Source of the DNA: Aldehydirespirator sp963662645
Lineage (GTDB): Bacteria > Actinomycetota > Acidimicrobiia > Acidimicrobiales > Aldehydirespiratoraceae
Assembly: GCA_963662645.2 (NCBI GenBank)
Contig: OY759762.1
Span: forward strand, 3,038,001 to 3,102,000
DNA length: 64,000 nt
Reading direction: 5' to 3'
Part shown: positions 45,024-53,680 of the stretch, in pieces
Layout: every line of letters begins with the position of its first letter
How positions within the stretch are numbered: position 1 is the stretch's first letter
The notes under the pieces: model-generated
Database searches by the model: none
The model's input: the letters and a program-made list of their open reading frames with translations, nothing else
What the model was told of the DNA's origin: nothing
Program-made: the position numbers and the translations under genes

Positions 45024-45914
45024 TCAGGCGCTTCGGCGACGCCCGCCCCGCCGTCTCAAGCCGACCGCGTCGGGGTCCCGGTGCTCCGCGATCCACGCGG
45101 CGCAGTCCCGGTCGTTCCCGGCCAGGACGTCTGCGGCCATCACCGCGTTCTTCACTTCGGCGTGCATGGGGTTCATGATCGCGGACGTGAGCCCGGCCCC
45201 GATTGCCATCGACAGGAAGGTTCCCGTGATCATGTGGCGGGCGGGCAGGCCGAAGCTGACGTTGCTGGCGCCGCAGGTGGTGTTGACCCCCAACTCGGCC
45301 CGCAGGCGGCGCACGAGCTGGAACACCTGCCGTCCAGCCGTGCCCATGGCGCCGATAGGCATCACCAGGGGGTCTACCACCACGTCGCAGGCCGGGATTC
45401 CGTGGTCGGCGGCCCGGTTCACGATCTTGCGGGCCACCTCGAAGCGGACGTCGGGATCCTCGCTGATGCCGGTCTCGTCGTTGGAGATGGCCACCACCGC
45501 AGCGCCATGGCGAGCCACTAGGGGCAGCACCCGCTCCAGCACCTCGTCCTCCCCGGTGACGGAGTTGATCAGGGGCTTGCCCTCGTACACCGCGATGCCG
45601 GCCTCGAGGGCCTCGACGATAGATGAGTCGATGGACAGGGGCGCGTCGGTCACGCTCTGCACGAGCTTGATGGCCTGCGCCAGCAGAGCCGGCTCGTCGG
45701 CCAGCGGGATCCCCGCATTGACGTCGAGCATGTGGGCGCCGGCCGTGGCCTGAGCCAGCGCGTCGGCCTCGACCCGGCTGAAGTCGCCGTTGCGCATCTC
45801 CTCGGCCAGCAGGCGCCGCCCAGTGGGGTTGATGCGCTCGCCGATCATCACGAACGGGCGGTCGAACCCGATGACGACCTCCTTGGTGGCCGAGCTGACG
45901 ACGGTGTCGGTCAC
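45024..45914 (-). CDS. Pterin-binding methyltetrahydrofolate:corrinoid methyltransferase
   Basis: A 296-residue TIM-barrel protein of the pterin-binding family (AcsE, MtvA, MetH middle domain). Signatures are FVMIGERINPTGR at the N-terminus, MLDVNAGIP, PLSIDSS and GASNVSFGLP. It would move the methyl group between the corrinoid protein and tetrahydrofolate. The GTG start overlaps the upstream gene by 4 nt (GTGA), so translation is coupled. An Arg-rich C-terminal tail ends the protein. Confidence 0.88.
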   Translation of the reverse strand: MTDTVVSSATKEVVIGFDRPFVMIGERINPTGRRLLAEEMRNGDFSRVEADALAQATAGAHMLDVNAGIPLADEPALLAQAIKLVQSVTDAPLSIDSSIVEALEAGIAVYEGKPLINSVTGEDEVLERVLPLVARHGAAVVAISNDETGISEDPDVRFEVARKIVNRAADHGIPACDVVVDPLVMPIGAMGTAGRQVFQLVRRLRAELGVNTTCGASNVSFGLPARHMITGTFLSMAIGAGLTSAIMNPMHAEVKNAVMAADVLAGNDRDCAAWIAEHRDPDAVGLRRRGGRRRSA

Positions 45915-46315
45915 TGCGGGCCTCCTTGGCGATCACCGGGCACGGGCGTCGGCTGGTCGTGGCCGTCACGCTCAGGATCCCATCCGCCGGTCCTGACGAA
46001 CTCGTCCAGGCGCTCCCGCGGGAAGGCCTCCTCCAGGGAGGCCGCGGCCGCCATCGCCGCAGTCTCGGGATCATCGGCGCCCGCAGGGATCATGGTGCGG
46101 CGCCACTCGCCGACATACTGCGAGGCCTGCGTCTTGCCGGCGACCATGGCCGCCCGGTCGATGGCTCTCTGGAAGCGGCGGGGGAGGATGCGCTGAACCC
46201 GGTCCGTGCCGGAGCCGCCGTTGACCTGGGCGGGAATGTCGCGCCAGCTGATCAGCACGAGGTTCCCGCCGTCGTTGCGCCGCCTGCGCCCGCCTCGACC
46301 CGCCGGGGGGCTCAT
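45911..46315 (-). CDS. Virulence-factor-domain small protein of the corrinoid operon
   Basis: A 134-residue protein with NLVLISWRDIPAQVNGG and RRFQRAIDRAAMVAG ... YVGEWRR. This matches the small domain called virulence factor (PF13769) from memory, a name without a proven role. It overlaps both neighbours by 4 nt (ATGA and GTGA), so it is fully embedded in the operon. A role in methyl transfer or corrinoid handling is suggested only by this position. Confidence 0.7.
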   Translation of the reverse strand: MSPPAGRGGRRRRNDGGNLVLISWRDIPAQVNGGSGTDRVQRILPRRFQRAIDRAAMVAGKTQASQYVGEWRRTMIPAGADDPETAAMAAAASLEEAFPRERLDEFVRTGGWDPERDGHDQPTPVPGDRQGGPQ

Positions 46316-47043
46316 GCCGCCTCTGGGCTGGCCAACTCGGCTGGCCCGGTCAACTCGGCTGGCCCGGTCAACTCGGCTGGCCCGGTCAACTCGGCTGGCC
46401 CGGTCAACTCGGCTGGCCCGGTCAACTCGGCTGGCCCGGCCAACTCGACGATGGGGCGCTCGAGGCCGCCGATGCCGGTAAAGATCCGCTCGCAGCGAAG
46501 GCCGAGGCGGGCAGCGGCCTGCTGTGCCGCTCGGGCCAGACGGTCGTCGTCGGTCTGGGCCAGGTGGACCACCCGGGTGTAGTTGCCGAAGTACGCTTCG
46601 AGGAGCTCCGGATGCTTTGAGATGCCCAGACCCTGCATGATCACCCGGTCGAAGTGCCGTACCAGGTAGTCGGTGAGGTAGAAGGTGCCCGGTTCGGCCT
46701 CCTGCAGGCCGGCAAAGGCGTCCGCGCCGGCATAGAGCTCATAGCAGTGGGCGCCGGGCAGCCGCTCGACGCTCTCCTCGGCGCACACCCGGTCGAGCAG
46801 CCCGCCTGTGCCGCAGTCCATGTAGCCCACCAGGATCGTGCCGTGGGCGCCGCGATCCTTGGCGGCGCGGACCCTGCGGCGGACGGCGTCGGGGATCTGC
46901 TCGGGGCGGTTGTGCATGATCGCGGGCAGGCACTCCACGTCGAGATGCTCGCGGCCGTTGAGGTCAGCCACGGCGCGCAGCTCGCGAACCAGCGCGCCGC
47001 AGCCGATGACCAGGACCCTTGGAGGCTGGGAAGCGGCCGTCAT
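46312..47043 (-). CDS. DUF1638-family protein of the corrinoid operon
   Basis: A 243-residue protein: VLVIGCGALVRELRAV at the N-terminus, ILVGYMDCGTGGLLDRVC in the middle and FDRVIMQGLGISKHPELL later. This fits DUF1638, often encoded next to MttB-type methyltransferases, function unknown. Conserved cysteines could bind a metal or corrinoid. The C-terminus carries a hexapeptide AELTGP repeated about six times, just before the stop. It overlaps the corrinoid protein by 4 nt (ATGA). Confidence 0.8.
   Translation of the reverse strand: MTAASQPPRVLVIGCGALVRELRAVADLNGREHLDVECLPAIMHNRPEQIPDAVRRRVRAAKDRGAHGTILVGYMDCGTGGLLDRVCAEESVERLPGAHCYELYAGADAFAGLQEAEPGTFYLTDYLVRHFDRVIMQGLGISKHPELLEAYFGNYTRVVHLAQTDDDRLARAAQQAAARLGLRCERIFTGIGGLERPIVELAGPAELTGPAELTGPAELTGPAELTGPAELTGPAELASPEAA
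46326..46446 (-). repeat. In-frame 18-bp tandem repeat, C-terminus of the DUF1638 gene
   Basis: CTGGCCCGGTCAACTCGG repeats about six times without change on the plus strand, coding the hexapeptide AELTGP on the minus strand. It ends about ten codons before the stop. Confidence 0.9.
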
Positions 47044-47759
47044 CCGGCGGCCCGGCGGGCCGTTACGAAGCTCTTGGCCGTCTCGGCCGCGATGGCGGCG
47101 TCCCGGCAGTACGCGTCGGCGCCGATGGCCGTTCCGAACTCCTCGTTGAGGGGCGCCCCGCCGACGAGGACGATGAAGTTGTCGCGTATGCCCTTCTCGG
47201 TGAGGGTGTCGATCACGACCTTCATGTAGGGCATAGTGGTGGTGAGCAGCGCCGACATGCCGAGTATGTCGGGCTGGTGCTCGTCGAGGGCGGCCAGGAA
47301 CTCGTCGGCGTCGGTGTTGATGCCGAGGTCGAACACCTCGAAGCCGGCCCCCTCGAGCATCATCGCCACCAGGTTCTTGCCGATGTCGTGGATGTCGCCC
47401 TTCACCGTGCCGATCACCACACTGCCGATGGGCTCGGCACCCGTCTCGGCCAGCAGCGGCCGGAGGATGGCCATGCCCGCCTTCATGGCGTTGGCGGCCA
47501 GCAGGACCTCGGGCACGAAGAGGATCCCGTCGCGGAAGTCGATTCCCACGATGCGCATGCCCTCGACGAGGGCGTCGTTGAGCACCTTGTCGGCTGGCCA
47601 TCCCCGGCCCAGCAGGATGTTGGTGCCCTCGGCGATCTCGTCGGCCAGCCCGTCGTACAGGTCATCGTGCATCTGGGCTGTGAGTTCCTCGTCGTCGAGA
47701 CTCGCCAGATCGATGTCGTCGTCGGCCATGTCGGGTCCGGTCGCAGGGGTGTCGGTCAT
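47040..47759 (-). CDS. Corrinoid (B12)-binding methyltransferase protein
   Basis: A 239-residue methyl carrier. The N-terminal helical cap precedes GTVKGDIHDIGKNLVAMML, the DxHxxG motif whose histidine ligates cobalt, and VLVGGAPLNEEF later in the Rossmann fold. It accepts methyl from the MttB protein and gives it to the pterin-binding enzyme. It is the first gene of the operon, so MttB2, activator, carrier and acceptor all lie in one unit. ATG 47759 has CCGGAGGG about 12 nt upstream; Met 11 is an alternative start. Confidence 0.88.
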   Translation of the reverse strand: MTDTPATGPDMADDDIDLASLDDEELTAQMHDDLYDGLADEIAEGTNILLGRGWPADKVLNDALVEGMRIVGIDFRDGILFVPEVLLAANAMKAGMAILRPLLAETGAEPIGSVVIGTVKGDIHDIGKNLVAMMLEGAGFEVFDLGINTDADEFLAALDEHQPDILGMSALLTTTMPYMKVVIDTLTEKGIRDNFIVLVGGAPLNEEFGTAIGADAYCRDAAIAAETAKSFVTARRAAG

Positions 47760-47820
47760 CCGGCTCAGCCCTCCGGAGGTCGGTCTGGGGTCCCTCGCGA
47801 CGGATGACAGCCACGTGCCG

Positions 47821-47855
47821 GTTCCGTACTGTGGACCAGTCCCACGATACGGAAC
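47821..47855. promoter_or_regulatory. Palindromic hairpin in the leuS/corrinoid operon divergent region
   Basis: GTTCCGTA (47821-47828) and TACGGAAC (47848-47855) are perfectly complementary, with an inner GTGG/CCAC pair between. It lies 62 nt from the corrinoid operon start and 120 nt from leuS, suitable for an operator or an attenuating hairpin. GGACTG/CAGTCC repeats lie around it. Confidence 0.45.
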
Positions 47856-47961
47856 GGACTGTACCACGGTTCGGGGTCGGCACAAGCAACTTGGGGGACA
47901 CTTATTGTTGGACTGGCGGCAACCATTCGCAGGCCGGGGTTCGCGGCGCTGTGGGCGCCCG

Positions 47962-47967
47962 TAGCCT
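47962..47967 (+). promoter_or_regulatory. -10 box TAGCCT of leaderless leuS transcript
   Basis: TANNNT hexamer ending 8 nt before ATG 47976. It supports that start over the in-frame TTG at 47967. Confidence 0.5.
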
Positions 47968-47975
47968 TGGCCTCC

Positions 47976-50969
47976 ATGCCCGCCGCGCCCGAGGCCGACA
48001 CTCCCCCGCATCGTTACGACGCGGACCTGGCGGCCGATATCGAGAGCCGCTGGCAGGCCCGTTGGGAAGCGAGCGGCGCCTACGAGACCCCCAACCCGGC
48101 CGGGGAGCTCTCGCGTGGGCGCGATGCGGCCGGACCCAAGCTCTTTGTCATGGACATGTTCCCGTACCCGTCGGGGTCGGGGCTGCATGTGGGCCATCCG
48201 CTGGGATACATCGCCACCGACGTGTACGTCCGGTTCAAGCGGATGTGCGGGTTCAACGTGTTGTACACCATGGGCTTCGACGCGTTCGGGCTGCCGGCCG
48301 AGGAGCACGCCCGCCAGACCGGCCAGCACCCCCGGATCAACACCGAGGCCAACATCGACAACATGCGCCGCCAGCTCGACCGGCTCGGTCTGGGCCACGA
48401 CAAGCGGCGGGGCATCGCCACCACCGACGTTGACTACTACCGGTGGACCCAGTGGATCTTCCTGCAGATCTTCAACTCGTGGTTCGATCCAGAGGCGCGC
48501 CGGGCCCGGCCGATCGCCGAGCTGATCGACGAGTTCTCCTCCGGTGCGAGGCCGGCGCCGGACGGCCGCTCCTGGGAGCAACTGGGCGAGGCCGAGCAGC
48601 GGGAGGTGGTGGACTCCCATCGGCTGGCCTACGTGGCCGACGCCCCGGTCAACTGGTGCCCGGCGCTGGGCACGGTGCTGGCCAACGAGGAGGTCACCAA
48701 CGAGGGCCGCTCCGAGCGGGGCAATCACGAGGTGTTCAAGCGCCCGCTCAAGCAGTGGATGATGCGCATCACCGCCTACGCCGACCGCCTGCTGGAGGAC
48801 CTCGACCGGCTGGACTGGCCCGAGTCGGTCAAGACCATGCAGCGCAACTGGATCGGACGCTCCGAGGGCGCGCTGATCTCGTTCCCGGCCGCCAAGACGC
48901 TGCCCGGCCCGCTGCACACCATCGACGTGTTCACCACCCGGCCCGACACCCTGTTCGGCACCACCTACATGGTGCTGGCTCCCGAACATCCGCTGGTCGA
49001 CGAGCTGACGGCTGACGGCTGGCCCGACGGAACCCCTGAGTCCTGGACCGGCGGAGCGGCCACACCCGCGGAGGCGGTAGCCGCCTACCGGGCCCGCGCC
49101 GCAGAGTTGAGCGACGCCGATCGCGGCGACTCCAAGACCGGGGTATACCTGGGCGCATTGGCGTTCGTTCCGTTCACGGCTCCCGACCGCGAGGACTTGA
49201 TTGCCGAACTGAGCCCCGGACACTTCACGGGAACCGGCGAGTTGGCGGACTTCACGCTGCCCACCCACGACGCCTCGGACGGCAACGGCCAGCAAGGAAC
49301 GTCCAGTCAGCCCTGGCCGGAGGGCCGGGGAGAGCGCACGGTCGACATCGGGGTGCCGGTGTTCATCGGCGACTACGTGCTCATGGGGTACGGCACCGGC
49401 GCGGTCATGGGCGTGCCCGGCGAGGATCAGCGCGATCGTGAGTTCGCCGAGGCCTACGGCCTGCCCGTCATCCGCACCGTGCAGCCCCCTCCCGACCATC
49501 CGGCGGACTTGGCGTACACCGGCGACGGCCCGTCCATCAACTCGCATTTCCTCGACGGCCTTGACGTGGAGGCGTCGAAGGCGCTGATTGTCGAGCGACT
49601 GGGGGAGTCCGGCTTCGGCCGTCCCACTGTCAACTACCGCATGAGGGACTGGCTGTTCAGCCGTCAACGCTACTGGGGCGAGCCCATCCCGATCATGTTC
49701 GACGATCTTGGACCGGTGGCGCTGCCCGTGGACATGCTCCCATTGGAGCTGCCGAAGCTGACCGACTGGGCACCCCGGGCTCTGGCCCGCGACTCCGAGC
49801 CGGAGCCGCCGCTGGGCCGGGTGACGGAATGGCTCGACGTCGAGTTGGACCTCGGCGCAGGGCGGCGCCACTACCGGCGGGAGCTGAACACCATGCCCCA
49901 GTGGGCCGGCTCGTGCTGGTACTACCTTCGCTACCTCGATCCGCGCAACGACGACGCGCTCGTCGACCCCGAGGTCGAGCGGTACTGGATGGCCGACCCG
50001 GACCCCGGAGGCGTGGGCGGCGTCGACCTGTATGTCGGCGGGGTCGAGCACGCCGTGCTGCATCTGCTGTACGCCCGGTTCTGGCACAAGGTGCTCTACG
50101 ACCTCGGTCATGTGAGCGGGCCGGAGCCGTTCAAGCGCCTTGTCAACCAGGGCTACATCCAGGCCTACGCCTTCAAGGACTCCCGAGGGGTGTATGTGCC
50201 CGCGGAGGAGGTCGAGGGCTCCCTGGAGAAGGGCTTCTCCCATGGAGACGAGCCCGTCAGTCGGGAACTCGGCAAGATGGGCAAGTCGCTCAAGAACTCG
50301 GTCACGCCCGACGACATGTACGCCTCTTACGGGGCCGACACTCTGCGCCTCTACGAGATGTTCATGGGGCCCATCGACCAGGACCGGCCCTGGGAGACAC
50401 GCTCGGTGGTGGGCTCCCAGCGGGTGCTGCAGCGGGTGTGGCGCAACGTGGTCGACGAGGAGACCGGCGAGCTGCGGGTAAGCGACGCTGCGCCTGACGA
50501 CGATCTTCTCCGGCTGCTGCACCGCACCATCGACGGGGTGCGCTCCGACATGGAGGGCATGCGGTTCAACACGGCCATCGCCAAGCTGACCGAGCTCAAC
50601 AACGAGCTGACCCGCCGAGGCACGGGCGCGCCCCGCGATGTGGCCGAGGTGCTGGTGCGGATGCTGGCCCCGCTTGTCCCGCACTTCGCCGAGGAGCTGT
50701 GGCACCGCCTGCACGGCGACGGTGCCGGCTCGGTGACGCAGGTCGAGTTCCCCGCCGCCGATCCAGCTCTGCTGGTGACCGACACCGTGGAGGTCCCCGT
50801 CCAGGTGAACGGCAAGCTGCGGGGCCGGGTCACCATCGCGGCCGACGCCGATGACGAGACGGCAGTGGCCGCCGCTCTGGCCGAGCCCAACGTGGCCGCC
50901 CACGTGGGCGGCCGCGAGCTGCGCAAACAGCTCTACGTGCCCGGCCGCATGATCACCCTGGTGGTGTGA
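47976..50969 (+). CDS. leuS: Leucyl-tRNA synthetase
   Basis: A 997-residue class I synthetase that charges tRNA-Leu. The HIGH box is HVGHPLGY (about 69-76), the zinc/connective region contains NWCPALGTVLANEEV, the editing domain contains TTRPDTLFGTTYMVLAPEHP, and the KMSKS box is GKMGKSLKN (about 764-772). The size is slightly above the usual 860-950, with extra insertions. There is no T-box leader. The stop overlaps the YcaQ-type gene by 4 nt (GTGA). Confidence 0.96.
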   Translation: MPAAPEADTPPHRYDADLAADIESRWQARWEASGAYETPNPAGELSRGRDAAGPKLFVMDMFPYPSGSGLHVGHPLGYIATDVYVRFKRMCGFNVLYTMGFDAFGLPAEEHARQTGQHPRINTEANIDNMRRQLDRLGLGHDKRRGIATTDVDYYRWTQWIFLQIFNSWFDPEARRARPIAELIDEFSSGARPAPDGRSWEQLGEAEQREVVDSHRLAYVADAPVNWCPALGTVLANEEVTNEGRSERGNHEVFKRPLKQWMMRITAYADRLLEDLDRLDWPESVKTMQRNWIGRSEGALISFPAAKTLPGPLHTIDVFTTRPDTLFGTTYMVLAPEHPLVDELTADGWPDGTPESWTGGAATPAEAVAAYRARAAELSDADRGDSKTGVYLGALAFVPFTAPDREDLIAELSPGHFTGTGELADFTLPTHDASDGNGQQGTSSQPWPEGRGERTVDIGVPVFIGDYVLMGYGTGAVMGVPGEDQRDREFAEAYGLPVIRTVQPPPDHPADLAYTGDGPSINSHFLDGLDVEASKALIVERLGESGFGRPTVNYRMRDWLFSRQRYWGEPIPIMFDDLGPVALPVDMLPLELPKLTDWAPRALARDSEPEPPLGRVTEWLDVELDLGAGRRHYRRELNTMPQWAGSCWYYLRYLDPRNDDALVDPEVERYWMADPDPGGVGGVDLYVGGVEHAVLHLLYARFWHKVLYDLGHVSGPEPFKRLVNQGYIQAYAFKDSRGVYVPAEEVEGSLEKGFSHGDEPVSRELGKMGKSLKNSVTPDDMYASYGADTLRLYEMFMGPIDQDRPWETRSVVGSQRVLQRVWRNVVDEETGELRVSDAAPDDDLLRLLHRTIDGVRSDMEGMRFNTAIAKLTELNNELTRRGTGAPRDVAEVLVRMLAPLVPHFAEELWHRLHGDGAGSVTQVEFPAADPALLVTDTVEVPVQVNGKLRGRVTIAADADDETAVAAALAEPNVAAHVGGRELRKQLYVPGRMITLVV

Positions 50970-52177
50970 GCCGGCGCGAGCTGTCGATCTCGCAGGCCCG
51001 ACGGATAGCGCTCGCGGCCCAGGGCTTCAACGACCCAGCGCCGGCGGGCCGGGTGGACCGCCGCCATCTGCGGCGGGTGATGGGTCGCATCAAGCTGCTT
51101 CAGCTCGACTCGGTGCCGGTGGTCATCCGCACGCAGTACCTGCCGCCGTTCTCCCGGCTGGGCTGCTACGACGCCTCGCTGTTGGATCGGATCGCGTACT
51201 GCGACGATGAGTGGTTCGAGGCCTGGGCCCACGAGGCGTCGCTGCTCCCAGTTGGGGACGAGCCCCTGCTGCGGTGGCAGAAGCAGCGGGCCGAGCAGGG
51301 CGAGACCTGGCGCAATCTAGTGGAGCTGGCTAAGCGGGAGTCCGACTACGTGGCCGAGGTGCTGGCCCAGGTGAAGGAGCGTCCACTGACCGCGGGCGAG
51401 TTGGCCGATCCCCGCCGCCGTCAGGGCGAATGGTGGGGGAGCAGGTCTCTGGGCTCCATCGCGCTGGACTGGCTGTTCCGGATCGGCGCGGTGGGAATCC
51501 GGCGCCGGGGCAACTTCACCAAGGAGTTCGACCTGCTGGAGCGGATCGTGCCCGCCGAAGTGCTGGCCCGACCGACGCCCACCGCCGAGGAGGCCCAGCG
51601 CGAACTGCTGGTTCGCTCGGGGGCAGCCCTCGGGGTGGGCACGGCGGGCGATCTCATTGACTACTACCGGCTCCCCGTGCGCGAGGCCCGATCCCGTCTC
51701 CGCGAGGTGTCCGAGGAGGGCAGGCTAGAGACGGTGGCGGTGGAGGGCTGGTCGGAGCCGGCCTACATGCACCCGTCGGCGAAGCTTCCACGGTCTGCGG
51801 AGGGGCTGACGGTGCTGTCTCCATTCGACCCGATCGTGTGGAACCGGGATCGGGCGGCCCGGCTGTGGGGCTTCGACTACCGCATAGAGATCTACGTCCC
51901 CGCGTCCAAGCGCGTCTACGGCTACTACGTGCTGCCGGTGCTCGACGGTGAGCACCTAGTGGCCCGCTTGGACCTCAAGACCGACCGGGCAGCAGGCGCG
52001 CTGCGCGTCCTGGGCGCCTACGCCGAGCCCGACACCGACCGGGCCGTGCTGGCCGAGCGGCTCCGCCCGCATCTGGCCGAATTGGCCCGCTTCGTAGGAG
52101 TAGACGACATCCACTACGGCTCCCGAGGTGACCTGATTGCCGCATTGCGGGCTGTTTCGGGCACATCTAGCGGGTAG
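50966..52177 (+). CDS. YcaQ-type winged-helix DNA glycosylase (crosslink repair family)
   Basis: A 403-residue protein of the HTH_42/YcaQ family. Signatures are LSISQARRIALAAQGF, the QLDSVPVVIRTQYLPPFSR region (in YcaQ the Gln-x-Asp is catalytic for unhooking crosslinks), and LSPFDPIVWNRDRAARLWGF. It is translationally coupled to leuS (GTGA). Family members excise alkylated bases and interstrand crosslinks. A partial copy of its 3' end is found at 54078, beyond the toxin genes. Confidence 0.85.
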   Translation: MSRRELSISQARRIALAAQGFNDPAPAGRVDRRHLRRVMGRIKLLQLDSVPVVIRTQYLPPFSRLGCYDASLLDRIAYCDDEWFEAWAHEASLLPVGDEPLLRWQKQRAEQGETWRNLVELAKRESDYVAEVLAQVKERPLTAGELADPRRRQGEWWGSRSLGSIALDWLFRIGAVGIRRRGNFTKEFDLLERIVPAEVLARPTPTAEEAQRELLVRSGAALGVGTAGDLIDYYRLPVREARSRLREVSEEGRLETVAVEGWSEPAYMHPSAKLPRSAEGLTVLSPFDPIVWNRDRAARLWGFDYRIEIYVPASKRVYGYYVLPVLDGEHLVARLDLKTDRAAGALRVLGAYAEPDTDRAVLAERLRPHLAELARFVGVDDIHYGSRGDLIAALRAVSGTSSG

Positions 52178-52178
52178 C

Positions 52179-52286
52179 GAGCCGCGTGCCCGGCAGCTGG
52201 CCGTCGTCGCCCTCAGATATGGCGTGCGCCAACGTGTCTGCGCTTGAAGGGGAGCCGCGTGCCCGGCAGCTGGCCGTCGTCGCCCC
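52179..52286 (+). repeat. 34-bp direct repeat after the ycaQ-like gene
   Basis: A block starting GAGCCGCGTGCCCGGCAGCT occurs at 52179 and 52252, 73 bp apart and identical over about 34 bp. It begins 2 nt after the gene's stop. No gene lies between it and the MazF stop. Confidence 0.8.
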
Positions 52287-52300
52287 GGCCTTCCGATGGC

Positions 52301-52666
52301 TCAGGCGGCAAGCTCTAGCACAAGCCTCAGACCGGCCTCGACGCGCCACATGGTCGCAGCATCGACTCCTCCGACACGATGGTCGAGGCGCGCCTTGTCG
52401 ATGGTCAACACCTGAGTCACGTTCACGACCGAGTCTTGGCGAAGGCCCGAGTCAGCGGCCGCCAGCTCCACGTTGCCGGGCGACTCGGCCAAGTCGACGT
52501 TCGACGAGATCGCCACGCCGACCACCGTGTTCAAGTCGCTGAGGTTGAACGAGTCCGCCGAGACGACCAACACCGGTCGGCGGTAGCCGGGCCCCGAGCC
52601 GGCGGGCTCCGGCAGGTGCGCCCACCAGATCTCGCCCCTCATCGGCACGGCCAGCACCGTCACCAC
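52301..52666 (-). CDS. MazF/PemK-family endoribonuclease toxin
   Basis: A 121-residue toxin from GTG 52666, or 113 from ATG 52642. MRGEIWWAHLPEP, GYRRPVLVVSADSFN and VVNVTQVLTIDKARLD give the standard MazF fold; the arginine and threonine positions associated with RNA cleavage are present. It overlaps the antitoxin frame by 7 nt if the GTG is used. It forms a classic antitoxin-first pair with the gene upstream. Confidence 0.87.
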   Translation of the reverse strand: MVTVLAVPMRGEIWWAHLPEPAGSGPGYRRPVLVVSADSFNLSDLNTVVGVAISSNVDLAESPGNVELAAADSGLRQDSVVNVTQVLTIDKARLDHRVGGVDAATMWRVEAGLRLVLELAA

Positions 52667-52893
52667 TCCTCGCGCAAGGCCTCGGATTGAGCAGCCGCCA
52701 GTCCGGGATCGAGGCGCGAGTCGACTTTGCTGTACACCTCGTTGAGCCGTCGGGTGATCTCGCTGTGGTCCTCTCGGCTCACGAGCAACTCAAGCGCCTC
52801 GACGTAGAGCTGGGAGCGGGACAGCTTGCGGCGCTTGGCCAGACGGTCGGCCTCAGCGAACAGAGGATCGGGAATGGAGACGGCAACCTTCAC
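52660..52893 (-). CDS. Ribbon-helix-helix antitoxin (MazE-like)
   Basis: A 77-residue antitoxin. VKVAVSIPDPLFAEADRLAK and LSRSQLYVEALELLV give a ribbon-helix-helix DNA-binding domain, followed by an acidic tail with LNEVYSKVDSRLDP that would bind the toxin. GTG 52893 was chosen because TATGCT lies 6 nt upstream and overlaps a palindrome; the longer frame to 52935 crosses that operator. Confidence 0.85.
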   Translation of the reverse strand: MKVAVSIPDPLFAEADRLAKRRKLSRSQLYVEALELLVSREDHSEITRRLNEVYSKVDSRLDPGLAAAQSEALREEW

Positions 52894-52899
52894 ACCCTG

Positions 52900-52914
52900 A
52901 GCATACCCGGTATG
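52900..52914 (-). promoter_or_regulatory. mazE-like promoter: -10 box inside a palindromic operator
   Basis: CATACC (52902-52907) and GGTATG (52909-52914) are perfect arms around one C. On the minus strand TATGCT (52905-52900) is a TANNNT box 6 nt before GTG 52893. The repressor site and the -10 share bases, as expected for autorepression. Confidence 0.6.
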
Positions 52915-53030
52915 ACCCACACTCGCCCCAGCCAAGCCGCACTGGCTCCCCGCGTCGCCAGCTTCCGTGCAGGTGCGCCGTCAATGCGGTTGACTCCCTC
53001 GGGCGCGAGGCCCAGATCGTCGTGGCTGAG

Positions 53031-53380
53031 CTAGCAGCGCTGTGCGAAGTCGTCTGTGACGGCGCTCCATTTGAGGATCTCGTCTTCCTTGAAGCGCCAG
53101 CGTGGATCGGCGGGCCCCGCAAGAGGCAGCCCCGTTCGAGCGCCTTCGACGGCTGTTTGGCCGTCGACTACTGCTGCGCCGATGGCCTGGAGGATGGACT
53201 CGGGCAGGAAGCCGACCCGCTTGCGAACCTGTCGCAGCCACAGCGGACCGCGTACATGGCACTGCACCACCAGCGGGTAAGGCAGTCCCGAGTCGCGACT
53301 GGCGACCACTGCGTCGGTGTCGGTGGCGAGTTCGGGCCAGGGATGGGCGAGCATCATGTCCACGCTGTCTTCGGCGTCGA
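53031..53380 (-). CDS. Hypothetical protein fused in frame to hipA debris
   Basis: The minus-strand frame downstream of the hipA fragment reads MMLAHPWPELATDTDAVVAS, then YPLVVQCHVRGPLWLRQVRK, and ends RWRFKEDEILKWSAVTDDFA. It does not resemble HipA. The strand pattern could be a PemK-like toxin, but this is weak. No independent ribosome site was seen, so it may be a remnant. Confidence 0.35.
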
Positions 53381-53384
53381 TGCG

Positions 53385-53680
53385 GCGAACGATTGCCAAC
53401 CGGCGGCGTCCCTCCATCCATGGCAGCGGCTCAACCACCCGAATGTCGCCCCGGGCGACGAGTCCGACTGCGACTGGTTGCACACGTGCTCGACCACCTC
53501 GGCGTCGGTGTGGTTGGCGATCCCCGGCTTCAGGATGTGGGTGGTGGGGATGTCACCGTAGGGGGCGCTCCACTGTGGGCCGTCCCGGCGCAGGGCGCAC
53601 TTGGCCTGCGCTCCGGCCAGGCTGAACTGCCCGCGGGTGCCGATCCCCGCCCACTCGGACCAGTCCTGCGCGGGCCGCGG
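53385..53680 (-). pseudogene. hipA: hipA kinase remnant with frameshifts
   Basis: One minus-strand frame reads DWSEWAGIGTRGQFSLAGAQ, AKCALRRDG and IPTTHILKPGIANHTDAEVV, the HipA kinase N-lobe signature. It then shifts frame near 53480 and continues as VARGDIRVV ... RRRLAIVRRID, the next HipA strand pair. The first about 100 residues and the catalytic C-lobe are absent. It is joined directly to the hipB frame, so an internal deletion occurred. Confidence 0.75.

Noticed and set aside
47040..50903. 1,287-codon minus-strand ORF antisense to leuS
   Set aside because: Only its last 240 codons (the corrinoid protein) are real; the rest is a high-GC shadow of leuS.
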